The notes: generated from the sequence alone by a model not told the origin. A DNA stretch of 64,000 bases from Rhodoblastus sp963748385 (GCA_963748385.1 CAVVIQ010000012.1:372001-436000); one strand, 5' to 3'. Shown: positions 9,484 to 18,112, counted from the first letter of the stretch. A program made the numbers and translations.

Positions 9484-9516
9484 AAAAAAAGCCCCGGGGC
9501 AAGGCCCGAAGCTTTT
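9484..9516 (-). terminator. Intrinsic terminator after the flp genes
   Basis: A GC-rich hairpin (GCCCCGGGGC then GGCCCGAAGC, about 9491-9513) lies between runs of A and T. On the minus strand it ends in a run of seven U (A at 9484-9490). It sits between the second pilin gene and cpaA, so cpaA is probably made by read-through and at a lower level than pilin. Confidence 0.75.
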
Positions 9517-9553
9517 CATTGTCCGGAAAGCGGAACTGGTTTCGAACAACGGC

Positions 9554-9715
9554 TCAGAGGTCGTTGCTGATGGTGTTGAACTGGGTGTTCAGGCCGTTGG
9601 CCAACGTTGTCATGCCGGCGATGACCACAACCGCGATCAGGGCCGCCAGCAGGACGTATTCAACGGCGCCGGCGCCTGTCTGGTCTTTCACAAAACGGGT
9701 GAGCAGGTTCTTCAT
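9554..9715 (-). CDS. flp: Flp-type pilin, copy B
   Basis: A 53-residue prepilin: leader MKNLLTRFVKDQTGAGA, then the Flp motif GAVEYVLLAALIAVVVI with the conserved Glu-Tyr pair and a hydrophobic helix, and a short C-terminal tail (NGLNTQFNTISNDL). CpaA is expected to cut after the Gly of the GAxAVEY region. It is a near copy of the upstream flp gene (same leader, same tail pattern), 132 bases apart. The gene is short but complete, with matching upstream sequence (GGAGCATCAAGAC) before the ATG. Confidence 0.92.
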   Translation of the reverse strand: MKNLLTRFVKDQTGAGAVEYVLLAALIAVVVIAGMTTLANGLNTQFNTISNDL

Positions 9716-9739
9716 GTCTTGATGCTCCCAAATCGCTGC

Positions 9740-9768
9740 GCCATCGGCCCTCTAAGAGGGCCGATGGC
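9740..9768. other. Perfect hairpin between the two flp genes
   Basis: GCCATCGGCCCTC (9740-9752), loop TAA, and GAGGGCCGATGGC (9756-9768) form a 13-base-pair perfect stem. No U-tract follows on the minus strand, so it may be an RNA processing or stabilising element or an inefficient terminator rather than a classical one. Confidence 0.75.
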
Positions 9769-9847
9769 GTAGTTGCCAGTCGGCTGCGCGTCGGCTGGCG
9801 TCATCGGATCATCCCCGCTTCCGACGTATCGGAAGCAAGGCGTTGTA

Positions 9848-10009
9848 TCACAGGGCGTTGGTGATGGTGTTGAACTGAGTGTTCAAGCCGGTGGCCAGGG
9901 TATGCATGCCGGTGATGATGACAACCGCAATCATGGCGGCCAGCAGGACGTATTCAACGGCGCCGGCGCCGGACTGGTCTTTCACGAAACGGGTGAGGAG
10001 GTTTTTCAT
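9848..10009 (-). CDS. flp: Flp-type pilin, copy A
   Basis: A 53-residue prepilin with leader MKNLLTRFVKDQSGAGA and the Flp core GAVEYVLLAAMIAVVII. The tail is TGLNTQFNTITNAL. It is the promoter-proximal pilin of the tandem pair. Differences from copy B cluster at the end of the helix and in the tail (TGMHTLATG against AGMTTLANG), the surface part of the mature pilin. This looks like a recent duplication; either copy could be the main pilin. Confidence 0.92.
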   Translation of the reverse strand: MKNLLTRFVKDQSGAGAVEYVLLAAMIAVVIITGMHTLATGLNTQFNTITNAL

Positions 10010-10459
10010 GTCTTAATGCTCCCAAATCAGGTCTGTCGCACCGAACATTGCTCGTTGTCGGCTGCGATGAAGCCACCTTACGCGGCGGTTCTCGATAATT
10101 TGTTAAAGTGACGCGGCGGCATTCCCAAATGGCGGTTAAGGTTGATATCGCGTTGATGCGCCCCATCAAAGGACCTGTGGCCGGAAGCCGGCGGGAGGCG
10201 TCGGCAAAGGCGTCCGCGCATGAAATCTGGAGCCTCCGGGAGCCGTTATTGCGAAGGGTCCTTTGTGCGCCTCGCGCGCTCATGTCGCGCTTCGCCATGG
10301 AAAATGTCCGGGCGGCGAAAAATTCAGCAATCGTTCACCAAGTCATGTCTAAATCACGCGGTTAGATTGTCGGAAGGCGTCGATGGTTCTGGCCAAGACC
10401 GATGGGTCCGCCGCTGGTCGCCGTGAACTTCGCCACGGTTTCGCATTGGGGAGATGTTT
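10010..10459. promoter_or_regulatory. Divergent regulatory region of flp and the secretin-N-domain protein
   Basis: About 450 bases without a convincing gene, lying between leftward flp and rightward 10460. It must hold both promoters. It contains AT-rich stretches (around 10088-10110 and 10318-10370) in otherwise GC-rich DNA. I see no clear sigma-54 or inverted-repeat operator. Confidence 0.5.
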
Positions 10460-10897
10460 ATGCGTCTTCACGCATTTCGTCCGATAGGCGCCGCCTTCGC
10501 CCTGGCCGGCATGCTTGCCATGGGCGGCGCCCGGGCGGCGTCGAACGACGTCGTCATGGTCGCCGTCGACAAGGCGCGCGTGGCGCGCATCCCGGACAAG
10601 ACCGACACCCTGATCGTCGGGCAGCCGGGAATCGCCGACGTCACCATTCTGAAAAGCACCGGCGTCGGGGTGATTACCGGAAAAAGTTTCGGCGAGACCA
10701 ATCTGATCGCGCTCGACGCCAAGGGCAATCTGCTCGGCGAATGGACGGTTCGGGTCGACGCCGCAAAGCCCGACCTGCTGCTTCAGAACGGCGACATCCG
10801 CGAGGATTTCATCTGCAATCCCCAATGCCTGCTGTCCGCGATTCGCGGCGGCGCGGCGGCTGGCGGCGCAGCGGCTGGCGGCGCGCCGGGCAGATGA
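10460..10897 (+). CDS. Small exported protein with a secretin-type pilus N-terminal domain
   Basis: About 145 residues: a signal peptide (FALAGMLAMGGARA), then one domain close in pattern to the N domain of CpaC (VVMVAVDKARVARIPDKTDTLIVGQPGIADVTIL, then GVGVITGKSFGETNLIALDAKGN). The end carries two cysteines (FICNPQC) and a Gly/Ala tail (GGAAAGGAAAGGAPGR). The second ATG (10460) is preferred over 10454 because the GGGGAG site ends right at the first ATG. It faces away from the cpa operon. It may assist or replace the secretin N domain, but its role is inferred only from the domain and position. Confidence 0.75.
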   Translation: MRLHAFRPIGAAFALAGMLAMGGARAASNDVVMVAVDKARVARIPDKTDTLIVGQPGIADVTILKSTGVGVITGKSFGETNLIALDAKGNLLGEWTVRVDAAKPDLLLQNGDIREDFICNPQCLLSAIRGGAAAGGAAAGGAPGR

Positions 10898-10923
10898 CGG
10901 CGGGCGGCGGAGCCGAAGCGCCG

Positions 10924-13900
10924 TCAGTGAAAATCCCGCGATTTCGGAATGACCCGCGCATTGCGCGGATGGCGGGCGCGGCGCATTTCAGGATCTTGCG
11001 CGCCGCGCGCGCTTTCCGACAGGCGCGAGAGTTCCCCGGAGCGATCGTAAACCCGCCGCGCCAGAAGATGGACCACGCCGGCCCAGCTTTTCTGGACGCG
11101 GCCCTCCACCGCCATCAGCCGCGCGGCCATGGTCGGCTTGCGGTAAAGCTCGAACAGCGTCGAATAAAGCGCCACATTGACCACGCCGGTCTCGTCCTCC
11201 AGCGTGATGAAGATCATTTTGCCATTGCCCGGCCGCTGCCGCACGATCACGAGGCCCGCCGCCTTGCGCCAGGCGCCGTCGGGACAGGACGGCAGATCGC
11301 TGGCGCGAATGAATTGGTCCCTTGCAAAGATCGGGCGCAAGATTCGCATCGGATGGGCGCGCAGCGACAGGCGCAAGGCCTGGTAATCGGCGACGACTTC
11401 CTCGCCAATTCGCAAATGAGGAAGGTCCGGGTCGGGCTCGGCGCCCAGTTCCTCGACGTTCGCCGCGACGAACAGCGGCAGGGGTTTTGCTCCCGGCAGG
11501 CGCCGCGCCGCCCACAAGGCCGCGCGGCGGTCCAAAATTTTCTCTCGCGCCAGCGACAAAACACGACAGGAACGGAAGGCGTCGGCGTCGGCGAGAATTT
11601 TCAGGCCGCGCGCCGAAAGCCCTGAACGAGCGGCGCAGGATTCGAGCGTCTCGAAATTTTTGTCGCGCGCGGCGACGAGGCGAGCCATTTCCGCCTCGGC
11701 CAGCCCGCCGATCTGGCGAAAGCCGAGCCGCAGCGCCAAAGATCCGTCATCCGCGCGCTCCAGTGTGTTGTCCCAGAGCGAATGATTGACGTCGACGGGA
11801 CGGATCTCGACGCCGTGCTCGCGCGCATCGCGCACGATCTGGGCCGGCGCGTAAAAACCCATCGGCTGAGAATTCAGCAGAGCGCAGGCGAAAACCGCCG
11901 GATGGCGGCGTTTCAGCCAGGCCGAAACATAGACGAGCTGGGCGAAGGAGGCGGCGTGGCTTTCGGGAAAACCGTAGGAGCCAAAGCCCTTGATCTGTTC
12001 GAAACAGCGCTGGGCGAAATCGCGCTCATAGCCGCGCGCGCACATGCGCTCGATCATCATCGTCTCGAATTCGCCGATGGTTCCCAGATGCCTGAAAGTC
12101 GCCATGGCGCGGCGCAGACGGTTGGCCTCGGCCTCGGAAAATTTCGCCGCGGCCATGGCCAGGCTCATCGCCTGTTCCTGGAACAGAGGCACGCCCAGAG
12201 TCTTGCCGAGCACGCGATGCAATTCGTCGGGCGGGCCATGTTCGGGCGAAGGCGACGGGAAGCTGACCTTCTCCTCGCCGGCGCGGCGGCGCAGATAGGG
12301 ATGGACCATGTCGCCCTGAATCGGTCCCGGCCGCACGATGGCGACCTCGATCACCAGATCATAGAATTTGCGCGGCCGCAGATGCGGCAGCATGTTCATC
12401 TGCGCGCGGCTTTCGACCTGGAACACGCCGATGGAATCGCCCTGGCACAGCATGTCATAGACGGCGCGATCCTCGCGCGGGACATCGGCGAGGCCGATGT
12501 TCAGGCCCTCGCGCCGCGCCAGCAAGTCAAAACCCTTGCGGATGCAGGTGAGCATGCCAAGCGCGAGAATGTCGACCTTCATCAGGCCAAGCGCGTCGAT
12601 GTCGTCCTTGTCCCATTCGATGAAGGTGCGGTCGGGCATGGCGGCGTTGCCGATCGGCGCCAGGGAATCCAGCCGCCCACGAGTCAGGATGAAGCCGCCG
12701 ACATGCTGCGAGAGATGACGCGGAAAGCCGAGGATCTTGCGCGCGAAAAACAGGACCTGCCCGATGACCGGATTGTCCGGATCGAGGCCGGCTCCGCCGA
12801 TATGTCGCTTGCGCAGGCGCGGCGGGCCATAGGCGCCCCATTGCAAGGAGCCGAGCGCGCCGATCAGGTCTTCCGAAAGACCAAAGACCTTGCCTATGTC
12901 GCGCAAGGCGCTGCGTGGGCGATAGGAGATCACTTCCGCCGCGAGGCCGGCGCGCTCGCGGCCATATTTCTCGTAAATATGCTGGATGACCTCCTCGCGC
13001 CGCTCGTGCTCGAAATCGACATCGATGTCCGGCGGCTCGCGCCGCTCCACCGAAATGAAGCGGGCGAACAGAAGATCGTTTTCGGCCGGATCGACGGAAG
13101 TGATTCCAAGCACATAGCAGACCGCCGAATTGGCGGCGGAGCCGCGCCCCTGGCACAGAATTCCCTGCTCGCGCGCGAAGGCGACAATGTCGTGGATGGT
13201 CAGGAAATAGGGCGCGTAATCGAGTTTCTCGATCAGCGCCAGCTCCTGGGCGAGGAGATCGAGCACCTTTTGCGGCGCGCCTTGCGGATAACGTCGCGGC
13301 GCGGCGCGGCGGACCAGTTCCTCCAGCCAGGTCTGCGGCGCCCAGCCGGAAGGGACCGGCTCGTCGGGATATTCATAGGAAAGCTCGCGCAAATGAAATT
13401 GCGCTTCGTCGAGAAATTTTTTTGTCTCCTCGATCGCCTCGGGCGCGTCGGCGAAAAGCCGGGCCATTTCCTGCGGTTCTTTCAGATGGCGCTCGGCGTT
13501 GCTTTCGAGCCGCCGCCCGGCCTCGGCGAGAGTCATATGCTCGCGCACGCAGGTCAGCACGTCCTGCAAGGCGCGATCTTCCGGACATGCATAAAGCGCA
13601 TCGTTCTGCGCCAGTAATCGGACGCCCTGTTCACGCGCGATGTCCCGCAACCGCAGGAGACGGCGGCGGTCCGCCCCGCCGCGCGGCATATTGGCGCCGA
13701 GCCAGACCCGGCATGAGGCCGCGCGCAGACGCGCAATGGTCTGTTCGAGATTTTCGAAGGTCTGCGTCGGGAGAACGATCAGCAGAAGATCGCCGGCGTC
13801 GCGCCCGAGATCGTCGAGCGTCAGAAAACACTCGCCCTTTCTGGCGCGGCGCTTTCCGAGCGTGAGCAAGCGGCACAATTGGCCCCAGCCGGCGCGATGG

Positions 13901-14181
13901 GCGGGATAAGCGGCAATGTCCGAAGCGCCGTCGGCAAAGACGAGGCGCGCGCCGGCAAGAAGCTTGAAATTTTTCGCACGCACGGAAATTTCGTCGTCAG
14001 TGCGCGAAAAATCCTCCAGCGCGGCAAGGGCGCGCACGACGCCGGCGACGGAATTGCGGTCGCACAGGCCAAGCCCGCTGTAGTTCATGCGCAAAGCCGC
14101 GCCGATCAATTCCGCCGGCGGCGAGGCGCCGCGCAGGAAAGAATAATGGCTGGCGCAAACCAGTTCGGCATAAGGAGTCAC
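10924..14181 (-). CDS. dnaE2: Error-prone DNA polymerase DnaE2
   Basis: 1085 residues, the usual size of DnaE2. The PHP domain is at the N-terminus (YAELVCASHYSFLRGASPPAELI). The polymerase core has the active-site motif PPDIDVDFEHERREEVIQ and the GQGSAANS-like element (CQGRGSAANSAVCYVLGI). The C-terminus has helix-hairpin-helix and OB regions (GLVIVRQRPGNGKMIFITLEDETGVVNVALY). It performs damage-induced mutagenic synthesis with ImuA and ImuB. Its ATG overlaps the imuB stop by four bases (ATGA). This is the last gene of the LexA-box-controlled cassette. Confidence 0.96.
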   Translation of the reverse strand: MTPYAELVCASHYSFLRGASPPAELIGAALRMNYSGLGLCDRNSVAGVVRALAALEDFSRTDDEISVRAKNFKLLAGARLVFADGASDIAAYPAHRAGWGQLCRLLTLGKRRARKGECFLTLDDLGRDAGDLLLIVLPTQTFENLEQTIARLRAASCRVWLGANMPRGGADRRRLLRLRDIAREQGVRLLAQNDALYACPEDRALQDVLTCVREHMTLAEAGRRLESNAERHLKEPQEMARLFADAPEAIEETKKFLDEAQFHLRELSYEYPDEPVPSGWAPQTWLEELVRRAAPRRYPQGAPQKVLDLLAQELALIEKLDYAPYFLTIHDIVAFAREQGILCQGRGSAANSAVCYVLGITSVDPAENDLLFARFISVERREPPDIDVDFEHERREEVIQHIYEKYGRERAGLAAEVISYRPRSALRDIGKVFGLSEDLIGALGSLQWGAYGPPRLRKRHIGGAGLDPDNPVIGQVLFFARKILGFPRHLSQHVGGFILTRGRLDSLAPIGNAAMPDRTFIEWDKDDIDALGLMKVDILALGMLTCIRKGFDLLARREGLNIGLADVPREDRAVYDMLCQGDSIGVFQVESRAQMNMLPHLRPRKFYDLVIEVAIVRPGPIQGDMVHPYLRRRAGEEKVSFPSPSPEHGPPDELHRVLGKTLGVPLFQEQAMSLAMAAAKFSEAEANRLRRAMATFRHLGTIGEFETMMIERMCARGYERDFAQRCFEQIKGFGSYGFPESHAASFAQLVYVSAWLKRRHPAVFACALLNSQPMGFYAPAQIVRDAREHGVEIRPVDVNHSLWDNTLERADDGSLALRLGFRQIGGLAEAEMARLVAARDKNFETLESCAARSGLSARGLKILADADAFRSCRVLSLAREKILDRRAALWAARRLPGAKPLPLFVAANVEELGAEPDPDLPHLRIGEEVVADYQALRLSLRAHPMRILRPIFARDQFIRASDLPSCPDGAWRKAAGLVIVRQRPGNGKMIFITLEDETGVVNVALYSTLFELYRKPTMAARLMAVEGRVQKSWAGVVHLLARRVYDRSGELSRLSESARGAQDPEMRRARHPRNARVIPKSRDFH

Positions 14182-15713
14182 GCGAACAACCCGTGCAGGA
14201 ACCAGCGCGGCTGGTCGTCAGATTCGTAAAGGCCGCGCCGGAACAGCCAGAACCGCCGGCCCTCGACATCCTCGACGCGGTAATAGTCGCGAGCCGGCTC
14301 CCGCATTCCGAAAACCGACCAATCCGGCGCGATGCGCTCCGGTCCTTCGGCGCGCAAGATCTCGTGCATTTTCCGCCGCCAGCGAAACCGCGCCGGGGGG
14401 CCGTCCGGCGCCAGAGCGACAACGTCCACCGGCTGGGGCGGGTCGAACAAAGTGAGCGGCCGCGCCGGCGGCTCGCCTTCCGGCGGTTTGGACCATGTTT
14501 CGACAGCCGCCGCGGCGACGGGAACGGCGCGGCTTTCGCGCTCGGGCTCATGGGCGTCGCCCTGCACGAAACGCAGCACGCGCGCGCGGCCGAAACGCGT
14601 CGTCAGACGATCGAGCAATTCGCTGAGCTCCCGCTCGGCCTCCCGCGCTTCGAGGGCGACAAAATCGCCTTGCGCGGAGTCGAAATTTTCCGCGCGCGGC
14701 ACGGCCAGGCGCAGCGCGTCGAAACCGAAACCGGGATCGAGCGGATCGGCCAGCGAATCGAGCTTTTCATGAAACAGCCTGACGAGGCTTTTCGGATCGC
14801 GCGTCGGCCGCAAGGTCTCGACCGACAGCCGGCGCACGACACCGTCGGCGCGGAAAAAACTCGCCTCGAAAAGACGCCCGCCCTGACCGCGCCGCTCCAG
14901 AAAAGCCTTCGCCTCCAGGACCAAGTCGCTCAAAGCGGCTTCGATGGATTCGCTTTGCGCCAGAGGCTCGGCGAAATGACGCTCGACCATGCAATCGGGC
15001 GGCGGACGCAGAGGCGTGATGCGCAAATCCTCTCGCCCCAGCAGGCGTTCGATCTTGCGCGGGAAATCGGCGCCGAAGCGCGAGGCGAAAGCGCGCGACG
15101 GGCGAGAGGCGAGATCGCCGATGGTCTTCAAGCCGGCGCGGCTCAGGGCGAGCAGGCTTTCCTCATCGACCTCCAGCGCGGCGAGCGGCAGGCGAGCGGC
15201 CGCCGCCGCCGCCTCAGCGGGAGAGAAAACGCCGCCCTCCGAAAAACGCGCCAGAGCGCGTGCGGCATCGGGCGTCGGCGCCAGCGCCGCGCGGGCGGAA
15301 AATCCAAGCGCCGCCATATCCTTGAGCGCGCCGGACAAAAGGCCCGCCTCGCCGCCGAACAGATGCGCGCAGCCCGTGACGTCGAGGACGAGGCCATGCG
15401 GCTCGTCCAAGGCCGTCAGGGGCGTATAAAGCTCGCAATGCGCCGCCAGGGCGAGAAGAAGCCCGCGGTCCGCACGTCGGTCGGCGTCGGCGACGGGAAG
15501 ATGCGGCAGACGGGCGCGAGCGTCCGCCAAAGCCAGACCGGGCGCCAGCCCCTGATCCAAGGCGGCTGGATTGAGCGCGTAAAGCCTTTGCGCATTGTTT
15601 TTCCTTTCGACCAATGCGAAGGGCTGCGCGTCATCCGGCGCGCCGCCGGCCTGCCGGGAGCGCCAGCGCTCCGTCGGTAGAAAAGGCAGGAAAATAGCCA
15701 GATAACGCCGCAT
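14178..15713 (-). CDS. imuB: ImuB, Y-family-like protein of the mutagenesis cassette
   Basis: About 511 residues with a Y-family polymerase-like fold (RYLAIFLPFLPTERWR at the start; PHGLVLDVTGCAHLFGGEAGLL; DLASRPSRAFASRFG helix-hairpin region; FLERRGQGGRLFEASFFR). In this family the catalytic acidic residues are missing, and the protein bridges DnaE2 to the sliding clamp. A clamp-binding-like stretch, PLTLFDPPQP, lies near residue 430. The ATG at 15713 is chosen; it lies inside the end of imuA (83-base overlap). Confidence 0.92.
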   Translation of the reverse strand: MRRYLAIFLPFLPTERWRSRQAGGAPDDAQPFALVERKNNAQRLYALNPAALDQGLAPGLALADARARLPHLPVADADRRADRGLLLALAAHCELYTPLTALDEPHGLVLDVTGCAHLFGGEAGLLSGALKDMAALGFSARAALAPTPDAARALARFSEGGVFSPAEAAAAAARLPLAALEVDEESLLALSRAGLKTIGDLASRPSRAFASRFGADFPRKIERLLGREDLRITPLRPPPDCMVERHFAEPLAQSESIEAALSDLVLEAKAFLERRGQGGRLFEASFFRADGVVRRLSVETLRPTRDPKSLVRLFHEKLDSLADPLDPGFGFDALRLAVPRAENFDSAQGDFVALEAREAERELSELLDRLTTRFGRARVLRFVQGDAHEPERESRAVPVAAAAVETWSKPPEGEPPARPLTLFDPPQPVDVVALAPDGPPARFRWRRKMHEILRAEGPERIAPDWSVFGMREPARDYYRVEDVEGRRFWLFRRGLYESDDQPRWFLHGLFA

Positions 15714-16488
15714 GGCGAGTCTCGGCGGTCTCGCAAAAGAAGCCTCGGTCACGCTGCCACTCCAAACGCCAGGAACGATCGGCCGCGCCGCCGCGATGGC
15801 GCAGCAGCGTGACGGAAAAACGCGGCGCGCCCGGCGCGTTGGCCGGCAGGGCGCGGGAATTCTGCGCGCGCGCGCGCCAGCGCGAGACGGCGGCGCTGGG
15901 CGGCGCGCGCGTCATTTCGCCGGCGCAAATGCGCAGCAAAAAAAGCGTGACGCCGGAAGATTCCGCCGAACGCGCCAGACGCAAGGTCGCGGTGAGATCG
16001 AGCGCGCGCGGCGCGCCGAAAATTTCGATCAAGGCGGCTCCGAGACTCTTGCAGCGCGCGGCGTCCACGCCCGCGCGCAAGACGGCTTCGGCGTCGCGTC
16101 CGCGCACCAGGGACAAGGCCGCGGGATCGACGCCGAACTCCGCCAGTCCGACACCGTTCAGCCGCCCGGTTTCCCCATCGAGAAAATCCTGCCGCGTCCA
16201 CAGCAACGGCCGTCCCTGCGCCGCGCGCAGGGCGAGGGCGAGACCGAAACCGGCGGTGGCGGACCAATCGGCGCCGCGCGGCGCCAGCACTTCATGCAGA
16301 CAGGCGCGCTTCAACCCGCCGCCAAGGACGGCGTCAACCTCCGCCGCGCCCAGGGAGAAGGGTTCGCGGGACGCCGCCTGGCTCCCGCCGTCGCGCCGCG
16401 CCTCGATCCTGGCGAGAGCCAGACGCAAGGCGGTCAAGTCTTTTGAGTGAGGCGACGCTTCGCTGCGCCACGCATTGATCGCATGCAT
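15631..16488 (-). CDS. imuA: ImuA, RecA-like accessory protein of the mutagenesis cassette
   Basis: About 285 residues. The start at 16488 (MHAINAWRSEASPHSKDLTALR) lies 14 bases after the LexA box. The body matches the ImuA/SulA-like RecA fold: EVDAVLGGGLKRACLHEVLAP, then PLLWTRQDFLDGETGRLNGVGLAEFGVDPAALSLVRGRDAEAVLRA. It is needed with ImuB for DnaE2-dependent mutagenesis. First gene of the three-gene operon. The C-terminal 28 residues overlap imuB and may be less conserved. Confidence 0.9.
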   Translation of the reverse strand: MHAINAWRSEASPHSKDLTALRLALARIEARRDGGSQAASREPFSLGAAEVDAVLGGGLKRACLHEVLAPRGADWSATAGFGLALALRAAQGRPLLWTRQDFLDGETGRLNGVGLAEFGVDPAALSLVRGRDAEAVLRAGVDAARCKSLGAALIEIFGAPRALDLTATLRLARSAESSGVTLFLLRICAGEMTRAPPSAAVSRWRARAQNSRALPANAPGAPRFSVTLLRHRGGAADRSWRLEWQRDRGFFCETAETRHAALSGYFPAFSTDGALALPAGRRRAG

Positions 16489-16501
16489 GAGCCGGCCTAA
16501 T

Positions 16502-16516
16502 GTTCCTGTTATGTTC
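16502..16516 (-). promoter_or_regulatory. LexA box of imuA-imuB-dnaE2
   Basis: GTTC (16502-16505), seven bases, GTTC (16513-16516): an exact match to the alphaproteobacterial LexA site GTTC-N7-GTTC, 14 bases before the imuA start. LexA binding here would block expression until SOS induction. Confidence 0.92.
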
Positions 16517-16618
16517 CATAGAGAAAAACGAAATTCCTCCGGAGTCAAGCGGAGTCTCCGGAAGCGCCACATCGGACATCCGCGATGCTTTCACGCCGTT
16601 TCGCGCCTGATCAAACGC

Positions 16619-16657
16619 AAAAAAGCCCCGCCGCCGGCGTGAGCCGGACGGCGGGGC
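16619..16657 (-). terminator. Terminator of the prophage leftward operon
   Basis: The arms GCCCCGCCGCCGGC (16625-16638) and GCCGGACGGCGGGGC (16643-16657) pair with a single bulged A. On the minus strand a run of six U follows (A at 16619-16624). It closes the lysis end of the prophage and protects the imuA promoter from read-through. Confidence 0.88.
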
Positions 16658-16692
16658 GGACAAATATGGAGCCAGATGGATCTCAGACGGCG

Positions 16693-17106
16693 TTAGACCC
16701 CCAAACCAACACTCGTTCGCGCTGCATGCAGCTCTCTCGTCGTCGCATCCAACGCTTTGCGCAACGCGACGACCTCTTCGCGCAAGCCGTGAATTTCATC
16801 CTGCTGCGCCTGAATCCGCACTGTGAGCAAAGAGACCTGTCGCTCCCAGGAATCCAGCACGGTCTTGACGCGATCGTTGACGGCCTTCTCGAATGCGCCC
16901 GTCCGGCTTGCCGCGAGTTCGTCCGCCTCGCTTTCCGTCTTGCGCGCCTGGGCGATCATGAGCTCGGATTCGGCATCCACTTTTTTATGGCCGAAAAAAT
17001 GCTCCAGCAATTTTTGCAAGAGAACCGGCGCGCCCAGAACGCCCAACGCCGTCGCCGCGATGTTCCACCAACTCGGCGACGGCTGTCCCAGCCCGCTGTC
17101 AGCCAT
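16693..17106 (-). CDS. Small membrane-anchored coiled-coil protein of the lysis block
   Basis: 137 residues from the ATG at 17106. A hydrophobic segment (WWNIAATALGVLGAPVLLQKLL) is followed by a long charged helix with heptad character (ESELMIAQARKTESEADELAA; VSLLTVRIQAQQDEIHGLREEVVALRKALD). One membrane anchor plus a periplasm-sized coiled coil, encoded last in a phage lysis block, fits an inner-membrane spanin or similar lysis helper. No family could be named from the sequence. An overlapping outer-membrane spanin gene is not apparent. Confidence 0.6.
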   Translation of the reverse strand: MADSGLGQPSPSWWNIAATALGVLGAPVLLQKLLEHFFGHKKVDAESELMIAQARKTESEADELAASRTGAFEKAVNDRVKTVLDSWERQVSLLTVRIQAQQDEIHGLREEVVALRKALDATTRELHAARTSVGLGV

Positions 17107-17206
17107 TCCACAGTCCCCAAGCCGCATACTGGCGGCGGTCTCGATTGCATTCCCGGCGACCGGGGATCGCACGCAAATCGCTATCCCGCCTGAATTAGTC
17201 ACAAGC

Positions 17207-17704
17207 TCACCGGGTGGCCACGGGGGCGGCCGCCGCCTTGGCCTTGGTGACCGAATCGACGGCGGTCGCTCGCGCTGTGGCGACGGTGGCCGCCGTGGAC
17301 TGCACGGCCTGATAGAGCTTGAGCGCCGAACTGGCGTCGGCGATGGCGGCTCCGGCCGCGCCCGGCGCGGCCTGAGCCTGGATTTGCTGGATCTGCGTCA
17401 GGGCCGCGCTGGCCTGGGACGCCCCCGCCATGACCGCCGCAATATCGCCGGCGATCGCTGCCGCCCCCGCGCCCGGAACGACCGCCGCGACGACATTGGT
17501 CGCCGCCGCCGCCAGGGGCGCGAGAGCGGCCACATCCGCCGCCAGCGCCGGGGCCTTGGCGGCGGCGTATTTGAACAGCGAGTCGATGTCCTCGGCGGCA
17601 ATTTCGACGCCATTGATGATGTCGATGGCGATCTTCTGCGCTTCCTGCTCGGTTGCGGCGGCGGCGCCGGCGATATGGGTCCAGATGTCGGAAAAAAAGC
17701 TCAT
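17207..17704 (-). CDS. Ala-rich phage protein of unknown function
   Basis: 165 residues starting MSFFSDIWTHIAGAAAATEQEAQKI. It is very rich in Ala (long runs such as AAKAPALAADVAALAPLAAAAT) and helical, with a Gly/Ala hydrophobic middle (AAVVPGAGAAAIAGDIAAVMAG). It starts 18 bases after the holin-like gene. It shares only the opening MSFF and a similar composition with the protein at 20407-20742. The function is not recognised; association with membrane or tail is possible. Confidence 0.6.
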   Translation of the reverse strand: MSFFSDIWTHIAGAAAATEQEAQKIAIDIINGVEIAAEDIDSLFKYAAAKAPALAADVAALAPLAAAATNVVAAVVPGAGAAAIAGDIAAVMAGASQASAALTQIQQIQAQAAPGAAGAAIADASSALKLYQAVQSTAATVATARATAVDSVTKAKAAAAPVATR

Positions 17705-17721
17705 GACGTGTCCTTTCGAAT

Positions 17722-17934
17722 TCAGATGAACGGAGCGTGGGAGGTGTCTGCCGGCTTCTCCGGCACGAAGGCGACGACGGCCGCGACGACGGCGAGGCCG
17801 ACATTGACCAGAACGCTCGTCTGGTCGCCGCTGAGATGCAGGCCCGCCTTGACGGCGACGGTGCTGAGCAGGCCGGCCCAGGTGGACCGCTCCTGCAGTC
17901 GTGCGACGACGAACCCATAAATCAGGTTGAACAT
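17722..17934 (-). CDS. Holin-like small membrane protein
   Basis: 70 residues: an N-terminal helix (FNLIYGFVVARLQERSTWAGLLSTVAVKAG) and a second strongly hydrophobic segment (TSVLVNVGLAVVAAVVAFVPEK). Size, two membrane segments and place next to lysozyme and amidase genes fit a phage holin, which makes the inner-membrane hole for endolysin. The similarity is of pattern, not of a specific family that I could confirm. Confidence 0.65.
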   Translation of the reverse strand: MFNLIYGFVVARLQERSTWAGLLSTVAVKAGLHLSGDQTSVLVNVGLAVVAAVVAFVPEKPADTSHAPFI

Positions 17935-18019
17935 GTTTCACCTTTGGGCTTGGTGGCCGGCGGGAAAGGATCCGCGCGCCCCGCCGGCCGACGCCCGCGC
18001 GCGAAGCGGGAGCGAGTAA

Positions 18020-18112
18020 TCAGTCCTCGTCCGGCGGCGTCAGCCCGCAAAAGACGGCGCACATCGGCAGGCAAAGAACGACGAAGATCGCGGTGGATAT
18101 GACGGCGCTCAT
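18020..18112 (-). CDS. 30-residue membrane microprotein ending in LTPPDED
   Basis: The ATG at 18112 overlaps the stop of the lysozyme gene (ATGA), which argues for translation by coupling. The protein has one hydrophobic segment with three cysteines (VISTAIFVVLCLPMCAVFCG) and a short acidic tail, LTPPDED. A damaged copy with the same tail lies just before the lysozyme gene (18562). Possible roles are a lysis regulator, holin partner or antiholin; none is known to me. Confidence 0.65.
   Translation of the reverse strand: MSAVISTAIFVVLCLPMCAVFCGLTPPDED

Noticed and set aside
11782..13617. 611-codon plus-strand frame over dnaE2
   Set aside because: Antisense shadow; dnaE2 motifs are complete on the other strand.
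16619..16660. Prophage attachment site at the left end
   Set aside because: I could not find a matching direct repeat at the right end, and no integrase is present; the sequence is explained as a terminator.
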